Source of the DNA: Candidatus Omnitrophica bacterium CG02_land_8_20_14_3_00__42_8
GTDB taxonomy: Bacteria > Omnitrophota > Gorgyraeia > Gorgyraeales > Gorgyraeaceae
Assembly: GCA_002780805.1 (NCBI GenBank)
Contig: PEUD01000143.1
Coordinates: 1-5,609, forward strand
DNA length: 5,609 nt
Direction: 5' to 3'
This document shows, one piece after another, positions 1-4,573 of the stretch (position 1 is its first letter; each line of letters begins with the position of its first letter). A program made the translations under genes and the position numbers. The notes beneath the pieces are model-generated. The model did no database searches and was not told the DNA's origin. It saw nothing but the letters and a program-made list of their open reading frames with translations.

Positions 1-30
1 AAACTGTTGCATTAGAAACTTGAATCTGCA
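1..30. mobile_element. Probable terminal inverted repeat of an IS30-family insertion sequence (element body lies upstream)
   Basis: Read outward, this stretch has AACTGTTGC at 2-10 and TTGAATCTGCA at 20-30. From memory, the end of IS30 carries the same two blocks (AACTGTTGC and TTGAATCT) at the same spacing, with most differences in the middle of the repeat. The element edge would be at about base 30, and the transposase would lie before base 1. No transposase is visible here, so the call rests on the terminus alone. A chance match or a relative of another IS family remains possible. Confidence 0.5.
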
Positions 31-73
31 CAGCGACCATTTTTCTAAATAAAAATGATAAAAATGGTCGCTG
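31..73. repeat. Perfect 14-bp inverted repeat, REP/RAYT-like palindrome
   Basis: CAGCGACCATTTTT (31-44) and its exact reverse complement (60-73) flank a 15-nt AT-rich loop (45-59). The right arm continues with a short pyrimidine-rich stretch (74-84) that has no partner on the left, where the IS30-like end begins. The shape resembles the palindromes mobilised by REP-associated tyrosine transposases (IS200-like), which are common in environmental genomes. The repeat itself is seen directly; the RAYT link is inference. It lies where the 5' end of the following RlpA gene should be. Confidence 0.75.
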
Positions 74-86
74 TCCCTATTTTTGT

Positions 87-374
87 ACAGGTAAGGCATC
101 CTGGTATTCCCAGAATGACCCGGGAATCCTCTTAACAACAGCCAATATGGAGAGATTTGACGATTCCGAGCTTACTTGCGCCATGTGGGACATGCCGTTT
201 AATGCTATATTAAAGGTAACGAACCTGGAAAACGGCAAGTCTGTTATTGTCCGGGTAAACGATAGAGGCCCTGCCAAGAGATTAAACCGTGCGATAGACC
301 TTACAAAAGCAGCTTTTTCCAAAATAGCTGACCTGGAAAAAGGCCTTGCAGAAGTTTCCGTGGAAATAATGTGA
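87..374 (+). pseudogene. rlpA: RlpA-like double-psi beta-barrel protein, 5'-truncated remnant
   Basis: The frame is open from base 24 to the TGA at 372-374. Recognisable RlpA sequence begins at GKASWYS (90-110). It continues with TAN-ERFDD, LT-A---MPF, LKVTNLENGKSV, RVNDRGP (252-272) and a closing AIDLTKAAF block, so the whole DPBB fold is present. RlpA proteins are exported lipoproteins or periplasmic proteins that bind or cleave peptidoglycan glycan strands stripped of stem peptides. There is no ATG, GTG or TTG upstream of the domain in frame, and no signal peptide: the palindrome at 31-73 occupies that place. The ATG at 147 would give 75 residues but loses the first strand of the barrel. 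The aspartate of NDRGP (261-263) is kept, but the catalytic-histidine position of Pseudomonas RlpA (codon 183-185) is Met. It is most likely a decapitated gene; a start further upstream through the mobile DNA is excluded by the TGA at 21-23. Confidence 0.75.
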
Positions 375-377
375 TTT

Positions 378-1181
378 ATGCTGTATAATCAATTAATGGC
401 AAATGGGGCTCTTATTTTTATATTACTTATAATGAGCGTTGTGTCAGGCTGCGCGACTCAGGAATACAATACCGCTACAGGCAAGGAAGATATTATTTTT
501 ATAGACACCCAGAAAGAAGTGAATATGGGTAAGAGCATTGCCGAGAGCATAGAGAAAAGCAAAGAGATAAAGCTGGATCCTGATCCGCTGATGACAGAGC
601 GCGTCAATGAAGTCGGCCAAAGGATTGCATCTATCAGCGGCAGAAAAGAGGTAAAGTATACATTCAGAGTCATAGATAAGGATGACGTGAATGCGTTTGC
701 CCTGCCCGGAGGATATGTGTTTATTTTTAAAGGCCTCGTGGACAAGGTTTCCAAAGACGACGAGCTTGCCGCGGTCATTGCCCATGAAATAGCGCACGTG
801 GTGGCGAGGCATTCAATAAAAAGACTGCAGGGAGGCGTGGGTTATAATATACTCCAGATATTAATGGCTGTTACGGGAGGGGGAAGATCTGACGCGGGCC
901 GCATCGACGCCGCATTCGGCCAGTTGATGATGTCTTATTCAAGAGAAGACGAGGCGCTGGCTGACAAGCTGGCGGTAAAATATTTAAAAGAAGCGGGTTA
1001 TGACCCATGGGCAGTAGTCAGCCTTCTTAAAAAGCTTCAGGATGCTGATAAGGCTGAGCCTATAAGGCCGTACACCAGTTACCGCTCTCATCCTTATGTC
1101 GCGGACAGAATACGTATGGTCAAGAAGGAGCTTTCAGGTGAAGTGGATTTCAATGATTATATGAATAAGGCAATAGAATAA
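378..1181 (+). CDS. M48-family zinc metalloprotease lipoprotein (BepA/LoiP-like catalytic domain)
   Basis: 267 residues. A short signal peptide ends in the lipobox V22-S-G-C25, so the protein is probably a lipid-anchored envelope protein. The zinc site is H136-E-I-A-H140. The downstream SREDEALAD block (188-196) supplies the third ligand, probably E192. The SHP motif places H238 where BepA has its regulatory zinc-binding histidine. NAFALPGGYVFIFKGL (105-120) is the usual M48 substrate-edge strand. Family members degrade or help fold outer-membrane proteins; this one lacks the TPR tail of BepA, so it is closer to compact LoiP/YcaL types. The gene starts 3 nt after the stop of the RlpA remnant, in the same frame, and has no clear Shine-Dalgarno. 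Translation may therefore have depended on coupling to rlpA. An alternative start at Met7 (396) also lacks an RBS and would shorten the signal peptide. Confidence 0.93.
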   Translation: MLYNQLMANGALIFILLIMSVVSGCATQEYNTATGKEDIIFIDTQKEVNMGKSIAESIEKSKEIKLDPDPLMTERVNEVGQRIASISGRKEVKYTFRVIDKDDVNAFALPGGYVFIFKGLVDKVSKDDELAAVIAHEIAHVVARHSIKRLQGGVGYNILQILMAVTGGGRSDAGRIDAAFGQLMMSYSREDEALADKLAVKYLKEAGYDPWAVVSLLKKLQDADKAEPIRPYTSYRSHPYVADRIRMVKKELSGEVDFNDYMNKAIE

Positions 1182-1182
1182 T

Positions 1183-1198
1183 TGCGTGTAAACACGCA
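1183..1198. repeat. Short inverted repeat just after the protease stop codon
   Basis: TGCGTGT (1183-1189) and ACACGCA (1192-1198) are exact reverse complements separated by AA. As RNA this makes a 6-bp stem with a UAAA loop. No T-run follows, so it is not a classical intrinsic terminator. It could be an mRNA 3'-end structure or a protein-binding dyad. Confidence 0.55.
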
Positions 1199-1220
1199 GA
1201 AGTTCTCGACTCTGATTACA

Positions 1221-1269
1221 TGCATAGCCAAAATGACCGCTCGAACAGTATTCTTCGAGCGGCCATGCA
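1221..1269. repeat. Imperfect nested inverted repeat in the protease-LOG gap
   Basis: The inner stem CCGCTCGAA (1237-1245) pairs perfectly with TTCGAGCGG (1254-1262) across an 8-nt loop. An outer pair, TGCAT (1221-1225) with ATGCA (1265-1269), encloses it around an asymmetric internal loop. There is no T-tract on either side. It occupies the only long gap in the first half of the window. It could be an operator, a processing hairpin or a small dispersed palindrome; the sequence does not decide. Confidence 0.6.
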
Positions 1270-1328
1270 AACTATATATGCATGCAGAATTGAGAAGCAA
1301 TAGTGAAGTTAACACAGAGGGGGAAAGC

Positions 1329-1979
1329 ATGCTAACAAAAAAAGATGATTTTACGACGCAGGACCCGTGGCGTATATTCAGGATCATGGCTGAATTCGTG
1401 GAAGGGTTTGAAGATCTTGCCAGGATAGGGCCCGCTGTTACCATATTCGGCTCGGCCAGGACAATACCCGGCGATAAATATTATAAATCGGCCGAAGAGA
1501 CCGCGTTTTTATTGGCCAAAGAGGGCTATGCTATAATTACAGGCGCAGGGCCGGGCATAATGGAAGCGGCTAATAAAGGCGCTAAAAAAGGAGGCGCTGT
1601 CTCCATAGGCCTTAACATACAGGTGCCTGTGGCGCAGAAACCGAATAGATTCATAACAAAACTCCTGGAATTCAGGTATTTTTTCTGCAGGAAAGTAATG
1701 TTTTTAAAATACGCGAAGGCGTCCGTGATATTCCCCGGTGGGTTCGGCACAATGGATGAATTTTTTGAAACCATAACTCTTATCCAGACTCGAAGGATAG
1801 ACAAATTTCCCGTGGTGCTGGTGGGAGGCGCATACTGGAAAGGCCTGATAGGGTGGGTCAAAAAATCCATGCTCAAGGGAAAGCGCATATCAGAAGAAGA
1901 TATGGATATATTCTGTATCGTGGACAGGCCTATAGATGCGCTGGAGGCCATAAAGAGCTTTTATTCCAAACAAAAATAG
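1329..1979 (+). CDS. LOG-family protein (cytokinin riboside 5'-monophosphate phosphoribohydrolase / 'lysine decarboxylase-like' Rossmann protein)
   Basis: 216 residues. The ATG at 1329 is chosen because AGAGGGGG (1316-1323) gives a strong Shine-Dalgarno and similarity begins just after it; an in-frame TTG at 1182 would add 49 residues that read through the hairpins. The Rossmann-like fold shows FGSART, then GAGPGIMEAANKGA, then the nucleotide-binding and catalytic motif P136-G-G-F-G-T-M-D-E144. The conserved arginine R121 sits in FFCRKVMFLKYAKA. LOG enzymes hydrolyse the N-glycosidic bond of nucleoside 5'-monophosphates (AMP or cytokinin nucleotides) to base plus ribose 5-phosphate. All signature residues are present, so an active enzyme is expected. 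In bacteria the usual role is nucleotide salvage or turnover, and the true substrate cannot be read from sequence. Its stop codon abuts the promoter of the next gene. Confidence 0.92.
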   Translation: MLTKKDDFTTQDPWRIFRIMAEFVEGFEDLARIGPAVTIFGSARTIPGDKYYKSAEETAFLLAKEGYAIITGAGPGIMEAANKGAKKGGAVSIGLNIQVPVAQKPNRFITKLLEFRYFFCRKVMFLKYAKASVIFPGGFGTMDEFFETITLIQTRRIDKFPVVLVGGAYWKGLIGWVKKSMLKGKRISEEDMDIFCIVDRPIDALEAIKSFYSKQK

Positions 1980-2008
1980 TTGAAAACAACGCAGGCAAGG
2001 TGTATAAT
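1980..2008 (+). promoter_or_regulatory. Sigma-70-type promoter for the YhaM-like gene
   Basis: TTGAAA (1980-1985) is followed by exactly 17 nt and a perfect TATAAT (2003-2008). The -35 box starts on the base after the TAG of the LOG gene. Only 7 nt (2009-2015) separate the -10 box from the ATG at 2016, so the expected transcription start falls on or next to that ATG. A transcript from here would have no leader. Box sequences and spacing are direct observations; activity is inferred. Confidence 0.75.
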
Positions 2009-2015
2009 CCAAATT

Positions 2016-3008
2016 ATGCCGCACAGGTTCATAAACGATTTTAAAGAAGGGGAAGTAATAGACTCGGTTTATCTTGTAAGAGAAAAATCCTTCGAAACCA
2101 CCAAGAACGGCAATCCGTACATATCGCTTGAGATTTCAGACAGGACAGGCATGGTGGATTGCAGGAAGTGGGATGCCTTAAAATCGCTATTCGATTCTTT
2201 TATCGTCGATGATTTTGTAAAAATAAGAGGCAAGGTAGAATTCTACAGGAACTATCCGCAGTTAAAACTAGATTCCATACAAAAGGTGGATGATGAATCC
2301 GTAGATATTTCGCTGTATGTCCCTGTTTCGGATAAAAACAGGAATCAGATGTTTAAAGATTTTTTATCCGAAATGGAATCAATAAAAAACCCGCATCTCA
2401 AGGCCTTGGTGGCCGGCATATTTTCCGATAAGGGCATTTCTGAAAAATTCAAAACAGCTCCTGCCGCTACCGATTTTCATCATCCGTACATAGGCGGACT
2501 GCTTGAGCACACGCTTGCGTGCATTGAACTCGCAAAAATGATAGCATTGAAATACAAGGACGTAAATATCGATCTTCTTTTGTGCGGCACAGCGCTTCAC
2601 GACATAGGGAAGATAGAAGAACTTGCGTATAAGAGAAGTTTTTATTATACGGATAAAGGCAGGTTGATAGGCCACATAGTCCTGGGCGCGAATATAGTGA
2701 GCGCGGCAATCGATAATATCCCGAATTTTCCGGAAGAATTGAAAAACCTTATTCTGCATATAATACTCAGCCATCACGGAGAGCATGAATGGGGGTCGCC
2801 TAAAAGGCCCATGTGCTTTGAGGCGATTATACTGCATCACATAGATAATCTGGACGCTAAAATTAACGGATTCAGGCATTTTGTAAAGACGTATAATGAT
2901 TTAGATTCATCCTGGACAAAGCACAGTAAAATGTTCGGAGAGTTTTTATATAAAAGATCGGACTCGAGGGCAAATTTTGTTGCACAAAATCTGGGAGGTG
3001 AAAAATGA
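2016..3008 (+). CDS. yhaM: OB-fold/HD-domain 3'-5' exoribonuclease, YhaM/CBF1 type
   Basis: 330 residues, near the ~314 of Bacillus subtilis YhaM. The N-terminal part (about 1-90) is an OB-fold nucleic-acid-binding domain (KNGNPYISLEISDRTGMVDCRKWD). The C-terminal part is an HD phosphohydrolase domain: H155-H156-P-Y-I-G-G-L-L-E-H165, the metal pair H195-D196 in LHDIGK, H220, H253-H254-GEHEWGSPKRP and HHIDNLDAK with D277. YhaM enzymes shorten RNA, and in some hosts ssDNA, from the 3' end using divalent metal. All HD metal ligands are intact, so activity is expected. The start at 2016 fits the family N-terminus; the in-frame TTG at 1980 lies in the -35 box. No good Shine-Dalgarno precedes 2016, in keeping with a leaderless mRNA. 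The 3' end overlaps the next gene by ATGA and carries that gene's ribosome binding site. Confidence 0.92.
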   Translation: MPHRFINDFKEGEVIDSVYLVREKSFETTKNGNPYISLEISDRTGMVDCRKWDALKSLFDSFIVDDFVKIRGKVEFYRNYPQLKLDSIQKVDDESVDISLYVPVSDKNRNQMFKDFLSEMESIKNPHLKALVAGIFSDKGISEKFKTAPAATDFHHPYIGGLLEHTLACIELAKMIALKYKDVNIDLLLCGTALHDIGKIEELAYKRSFYYTDKGRLIGHIVLGANIVSAAIDNIPNFPEELKNLILHIILSHHGEHEWGSPKRPMCFEAIILHHIDNLDAKINGFRHFVKTYNDLDSSWTKHSKMFGEFLYKRSDSRANFVAQNLGGEK

Positions 3009-3367
3009 AGAAAAAGAAAATCAAGAAGGCGGTTAGAAAGCCTGTGAAAAAATCAGCGCCTAAGTCCAAGAAAAAAATTGCAAAAAAAACCTTGTCTATA
3101 CCCAAGGGCGCGTCTCTCGAAGAAGTCGGGGTAATAACCCATTATTTTCCTAAGGTGGACGCAGCTGTCGTAAAACTTACTAAAGGCGCTCTCTCCATAG
3201 GAGACAGGATTGTCATAAAAGGACACACGTCTGATTTTAAGGAAAAAGTAGGTTCTATTCAACTTGACCACCTGCCTATACAAAATGCAGAAAAGGGCAT
3301 GGAGATAGGATTAAAGGTAAAGTCAAAAGTCAGGGAACACGACGTTGTTTATAAGATAATAAGCTAG
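3005..3367 (+). CDS. Small EF-Tu domain 2-like protein with lysine-rich N-terminal tail
   Basis: 120 residues. The ATG at 3005 overlaps the TGA of the upstream nuclease and is preceded by GGGAGGTG (2993-3000), a very strong ribosome binding site. Residues 1-28 hold 15 lysines and one arginine, with KKAVRKPVKK and KSKKK patterns like histone-H1-type tails. Residues ~38-120 match the stand-alone beta-barrel related to domain 2 of translational GTPases: VGVITHYF, AVVKL, LSIGDRIVIKGHTSDF, VGSIQLDHLPIQ-A--G--IGLKVK, VREHDVVYKI. The same module is found at the C-terminus of some U32 peptidases. There is no GTPase domain, so this is not an elongation factor. The basic tail suggests RNA, ribosome or DNA binding, and coupling to an exoribonuclease favours RNA. 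The precise function is unknown. Confidence 0.85.
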   Translation: MKKKKIKKAVRKPVKKSAPKSKKKIAKKTLSIPKGASLEEVGVITHYFPKVDAAVVKLTKGALSIGDRIVIKGHTSDFKEKVGSIQLDHLPIQNAEKGMEIGLKVKSKVREHDVVYKIIS

Positions 3368-3375
3368 ATGACGGC

Positions 3376-3404
3376 TTGAATTCGCTGAAAAAATGTGGTA
3401 TACT
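3376..3404 (+). promoter_or_regulatory. Sigma-70-type promoter with extended -10, driving the structured RNA
   Basis: TTGAAT (3376-3381), a 17-nt spacer, then TATACT (3399-3404) preceded by TGG, which makes an extended -10 element. It sits 8 nt after the stop of the EF-Tu-like gene. The predicted start at about 3410-3412 coincides with the first bases of the closing helix of the RNA below. That coincidence supports the call. Confidence 0.75.
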
Positions 3405-3409
3405 TTCTA

Positions 3410-3498
3410 ATGGAGCCGATAAAGTTACAAAGAGACGCCTTGATAAAAGGCCAAGCCGGATCGCGCTAAGCGACCAATCTTTATCGGCTTCTTTTTTT
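3410..3498 (+). ncRNA. Candidate structured RNA: ~88-nt three-way junction, unknown class
   Basis: The closing helix P1 pairs AGCCGATAAAG (3414-3424) with CTTTATCGGCT (3479-3489), 11 perfect pairs plus a G-U and G-C extension (3412-3413 with 3490-3491). Inside, P2 is GCCTT/AAGGC (3437-3441, 3447-3451) with loop GATAA. P3 is GG-A-TCGC/GCGACC (3458-3464, 3470-3475) with a bulged A and loop GCTAA. Junction strands are 3425-3436, 3452-3457 and 3476-3478. A run of seven T follows P1 at once. Promoter, fold and terminator together define a discrete transcript. I compared it by eye with GEMM, SAM, purine, preQ1, fluoride, ZTP, TPP and guanidine riboswitches, hammerhead, twister and pistol ribozymes, SRP RNA and 6S RNA, and saw no match. 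It may be a free sRNA or a leader controlling the patatin gene downstream. Confidence 0.6.
3412..3498 (+). terminator. Intrinsic terminator formed by helix P1 of the structured RNA
   Basis: The 13-bp helix ends at 3491 and is followed by TTTTTTT (3492-3498). The hairpin loop is large (about 54 nt), but P2 and P3 fold inside it and bring the arms together. It would end the small RNA, and possibly read-through from the YhaM-EF-Tu-like operon. Confidence 0.6.
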
Positions 3499-3556
3499 AT
3501 CCACCTTTGCTCTTAGAGTATAGTAGTCAGCTTGCGTGACGAGCTTCGGTGGATAA
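3497..3556. repeat. Long-range 9-bp inverted repeat upstream of the patatin gene
   Basis: TTATCCACC (3497-3505) is the exact reverse complement of GGTGGATAA (3548-3556). The 42 nt between include two small dyads, CTC-TTA-GAG (3510-3518) and GTCA/TGAC (3526-3529, 3537-3540). The left arm begins in the T-tract of the terminator, so this fold would form only in transcripts that read through it, or as DNA. Confidence 0.6.
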
Positions 3557-3557
3557 C

Positions 3558-3598
3558 CTCTGCGAAGCCAAAGGCGAAAGCGCTTTGGCGAAGCAGGG
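3558..3598. repeat. Complex hairpin with three GCGA(A)AGC mini-hairpin units
   Basis: The outer stem CTCTGC (3558-3563) pairs with GCAGGG (3593-3598, one U-G). A symmetric GAA/GAA internal loop follows (3564-3566, 3590-3592), then GCCAAAG/CTTTGGC (3567-3573, 3583-3589), a bulged G3574, CG/CG and an AAAG loop. The sequence contains GCGAAGC twice (3562-3568, 3588-3594) and GCGAAAGC once (3574-3581). The 3' strand carries the only purine-rich patch (AGGG, 3595-3598) that could act as Shine-Dalgarno for the patatin ATG at 3610, so the fold could hide it. Confidence 0.7.
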
Positions 3599-3609
3599 TA
3601 TATCGGACA

Positions 3610-4518
3610 ATGGAGAATGCGGACAATAAAAATATAATAGGACTTGCGCTGGGTTCAGGAGCTGCTTTCGGCATGGCTCACATAGGCGTTTTGGCCGTGC
3701 TGGAAAAAGAAAAGATACCGATAGGCATTGTTTCTGGAGCGAGCATAGGCGCCCTCATAGCTGCGATGTGGGGCATCGGGCTCAGCTCCAAAGAGATAGA
3801 AAATATTTCCGGGAAGCTTAAAAGAAAACTTAGCATCATGAGGCTCATGGATTTTACCTTTCCTATATCCGGAATACTTGCGGGCAGGAGACTGAAAAGG
3901 TTTTTAAGAGCCATTCTGGGAGACAGCACGTTTGATGACCTTAAGATACCGGTTAAAATAATAGTTTATGACCTGGCCAACAGGGAAACGGTTGTGGTAG
4001 ACAGCGGCAGGCTTCTGGACGCTGTCTACAAAAGCATTGCCGTGCCAGGCATATTCCAGCCTGTGATGGAAGAAGGAAAGATGTTTGTGGATGGAGGGAT
4101 CATGGATCCCGTGCCCGTAGATGTGCTTTTTAAAAACGGCGCGGCAAAGGTGATAGCGGTAAATGTCCTGCCAGGCCCGAAGAATATATGCGAAAGGAAC
4201 GCGGCTTTAAAAGAGATTGAAAAGGAAGAGGAAAACGTAATAAAGCAGGGGTCTCTGGACGAGAAGATAGGCATCCATTTGACAAGATTCTTCAGAAAGG
4301 TTTTTACCCCCAATATATTTGACGTTATAATGACAAGCATGCAGGCAATGGAATACAGCATAGCGGAGATAAATTGCCGCAGGGCTAATGTCAGCCTCCA
4401 TCCGGTATTGAGCGATGCGGCGTCTACGGATTTTCACCTGGTAAAAAAATTTGTAAAAATAGGGGAAGAAGAGGCCATCAGATATATAGATAAGATAAGA
4501 GAACTCATCCGCAAATAA
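3610..4518 (+). CDS. Patatin-like phospholipase (RssA/NTE-type family)
   Basis: 302 residues from the ATG at 3610. The in-frame TTG at 3532 would add 26 residues encoded by the hairpin region and is not supported. The oxyanion-hole loop is G15-S-G-A-A-F-G21, followed by MAHIGVL. The nucleophile elbow is G43-A-S45-I-G47, and the catalytic aspartate is D161 in the DGG motif (VDGGIMDPVPVDVL). The Ser-Asp dyad of patatin lipases is thus complete. The Arg/Lys usual in the glycine-rich loop (GGxR/KG) is replaced by Phe20. There is no signal peptide, so it is probably cytoplasmic or membrane-peripheral, hydrolysing acyl esters of phospholipids or related lipids. The C-terminal region (about 220-302) is the helical tail common in bacterial members. 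The ribosome binding site is weak: AGGG lies 11 nt upstream and inside a hairpin. The 5' region is unusually structured. Confidence 0.92.
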   Translation: MENADNKNIIGLALGSGAAFGMAHIGVLAVLEKEKIPIGIVSGASIGALIAAMWGIGLSSKEIENISGKLKRKLSIMRLMDFTFPISGILAGRRLKRFLRAILGDSTFDDLKIPVKIIVYDLANRETVVVDSGRLLDAVYKSIAVPGIFQPVMEEGKMFVDGGIMDPVPVDVLFKNGAAKVIAVNVLPGPKNICERNAALKEIEKEEENVIKQGSLDEKIGIHLTRFFRKVFTPNIFDVIMTSMQAMEYSIAEINCRRANVSLHPVLSDAASTDFHLVKKFVKIGEEEAIRYIDKIRELIRK

Positions 4519-4560
4519 AATAAGGTTACACTCAGACAATGTCAGAGTGTAACCTTATTT
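4518..4560 (+). terminator. 16-bp terminator-like hairpin after the patatin gene
   Basis: Arms 4518-4533 and 4545-4560 are perfectly complementary over 16 bp. The loop can add GAC/GTC (4535-4537, 4541-4543) beyond an A-A mismatch. The left arm begins on the last base of the patatin TAA. The tail is only TTATTT, which lies inside the arm, with an A-rich mirror on the other side; it could act in both directions, though weakly. The kinase Shine-Dalgarno starts on the next base (4561). Confidence 0.75.
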
Positions 4561-4573
4561 GTGAGGCAACGGA

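Noticed and set aside
372..374. TGA recoding that would fuse RlpA to the protease
   Set aside because: The protease begins with its own signal peptide and lipobox, and TGA ends the YhaM-like gene at the expected place, so standard decoding is sufficient.
1237..1262. Intrinsic terminator of the protease gene
   Set aside because: The 9-bp stem is good, but it is followed by GCC-ATGC rather than a T-run.
1182..1328. TTG start extending the LOG protein by 49 residues
   Set aside because: The extension reads through two inverted repeats, has no family similarity and no ribosome binding site, whereas ATG 1329 has a strong one.
1980..2015. TTG start adding 12 residues to the YhaM-like protein
   Set aside because: The TTG is the -35 box of a very good promoter whose product would begin downstream of it; the family N-terminus fits ATG 2016.
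2379..2879. Long reverse-strand open frame (also others at 444-812, 1526-1951, 4026-4361 and 5287-5589)
   Set aside because: All lie opposite well-supported genes, show no recognisable domains and have Cys/Phe/Ser-rich compositions typical of antisense frames.
3410..3498. Known riboswitch, ribozyme, 6S or SRP RNA
   Set aside because: The signature motifs I know for the GEMM, SAM, purine, preQ1, fluoride, ZTP, TPP, guanidine, hammerhead, twister, pistol and SRP classes are not present.
3532..3609. TTG start extending the patatin by 26 residues
   Set aside because: The added residues come from a hairpin-rich intergenic repeat, and the patatin fold starts after ATG 3610.
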